Assembly (NCBI RefSeq): GCF_900114745.1
Contig: NZ_FOUB01000020.1
Location: forward strand, 1-59,049
Source: Nitrosomonas communis
GTDB lineage: Bacteria > Pseudomonadota > Gammaproteobacteria > Burkholderiales > Nitrosomonadaceae
Direction of reading: 5' to 3'
Length of the DNA: 59,049 bases
Part shown: positions 58,976-59,049 of the stretch, piece by piece
Numbering within the stretch: the first letter of the stretch is position 1
Layout: each line of letters begins with the position of its first letter
Notes under the pieces: generated by a model
Databases searched by the model: none
Told to the model about the DNA's origin: nothing
The model's input: only the letters and a program-made list of their open reading frames with translations
Position numbers and translations under genes: made by a program

Positions 58976-59049
58976 CTACCCACGTTCCTTCAATAATGCT
59001 TCAATAGCCTCCGGTGCAAGCGGCAACAATTCATCGATTCGGCTGTTAG
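58976..59049 (-). CDS. Partial C-terminus, possibly of a transposase
   Basis: Reading the minus strand from the window edge gives SRIDELLPLAPEAIEALLKERG then a stop at 58976-58978. The RIDELLP wording is found at the ends of IS66-type transposases, but 23 residues are too few for certainty. The gene continues beyond the window. Confidence 0.35.
   Translation of the reverse strand, partial: NSRIDELLPLAPEAIEALLKERG

Overview
The window reads as chromosomal DNA of a betaproteobacterium of moderately low GC. Gene content and order (xseB-ispA-dxs, ubiH-dsbC, comEA-cysM, the aa3-type cox cluster with ctaG, a DUF2970 gene, surf1 and ctaB, and lptF-lptG) are betaproteobacterial, and the overall impression is of an ammonia oxidiser such as Nitrosomonas. 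No amo or hao gene lies in the window, so that assignment is an inference. Several broken genes and several families of small repeats show a genome with past mobile-element activity.

Layout. 1-1460: a decayed tyrosine integrase facing tRNA-Cys, with tRNA-Gly beside it; this looks like the edge of an old tRNA-associated island. 1589-5666: a carboxylesterase, a probably exported transglutaminase-like protein, ferredoxin fdxA, exonuclease III and a VOC protein. 6045-7988: a decayed two-gene locus, an AAA ATPase plus a possible nuclease. 8195-14231: one long minus-strand gene run, lptF-lptG-CDP-alcohol phosphatidyltransferase-diacylglycerol kinase-TAM41-like cytidylyltransferase-DUF2959 lipoprotein. 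Its middle three genes together could carry diacylglycerol through phosphatidate and CDP-diacylglycerol to a phospholipid. 14534-22394: a GNAT-like protein, a small membrane protein, then xseB-ispA-dxs (isoprenoid precursors), folE2 and murJ. 22577-35808: housekeeping genes (a CAT-anticodon tRNA, ubiH, dsbC, mltA, a Nif3-like gene, a degQ-like protease, an MFS carrier, comEA, cysM, a dead YccA-like gene, serB, pepA) and holC at 35826-36263.

36615-38300 is a mobile-element graveyard: an apparently ORF-less group II intron, an IS982-type transposase remnant, and two kinds of short inverted-repeat element. 38386-48794: valS, then a cytochrome c oxidase cluster (coxB, coxA, a 36-aa assembly peptide, ctaG, DUF2970, coxC, surf1, a Sco-like protein, ctaB) behind a recognisable promoter. 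48860-52856: a glcD-like oxidase, a DolP-like BON lipoprotein, argB and a PEBP-like protein. 53419-54988: a decayed IS66-type transposase. 55302-58632: a DUF2780 protein, a PLP-dependent decarboxylase with a Tat-type leader, and a fatty-acid desaturase broken by one extra base.

The clearest structural signal is a 101-bp element with 19-bp terminal inverted repeats that occurs six times (22823, 34040, 37579, 38197, 53969, 55928). Three copies are flanked by exact 3-bp duplications (TTA or TAA). Two sit inside transposase genes whose reading frame is restored if the element and one duplication are removed, which marks it as a true non-autonomous transposon (MITE). The most interesting functional signal is the lipid operon at 8195-12060.
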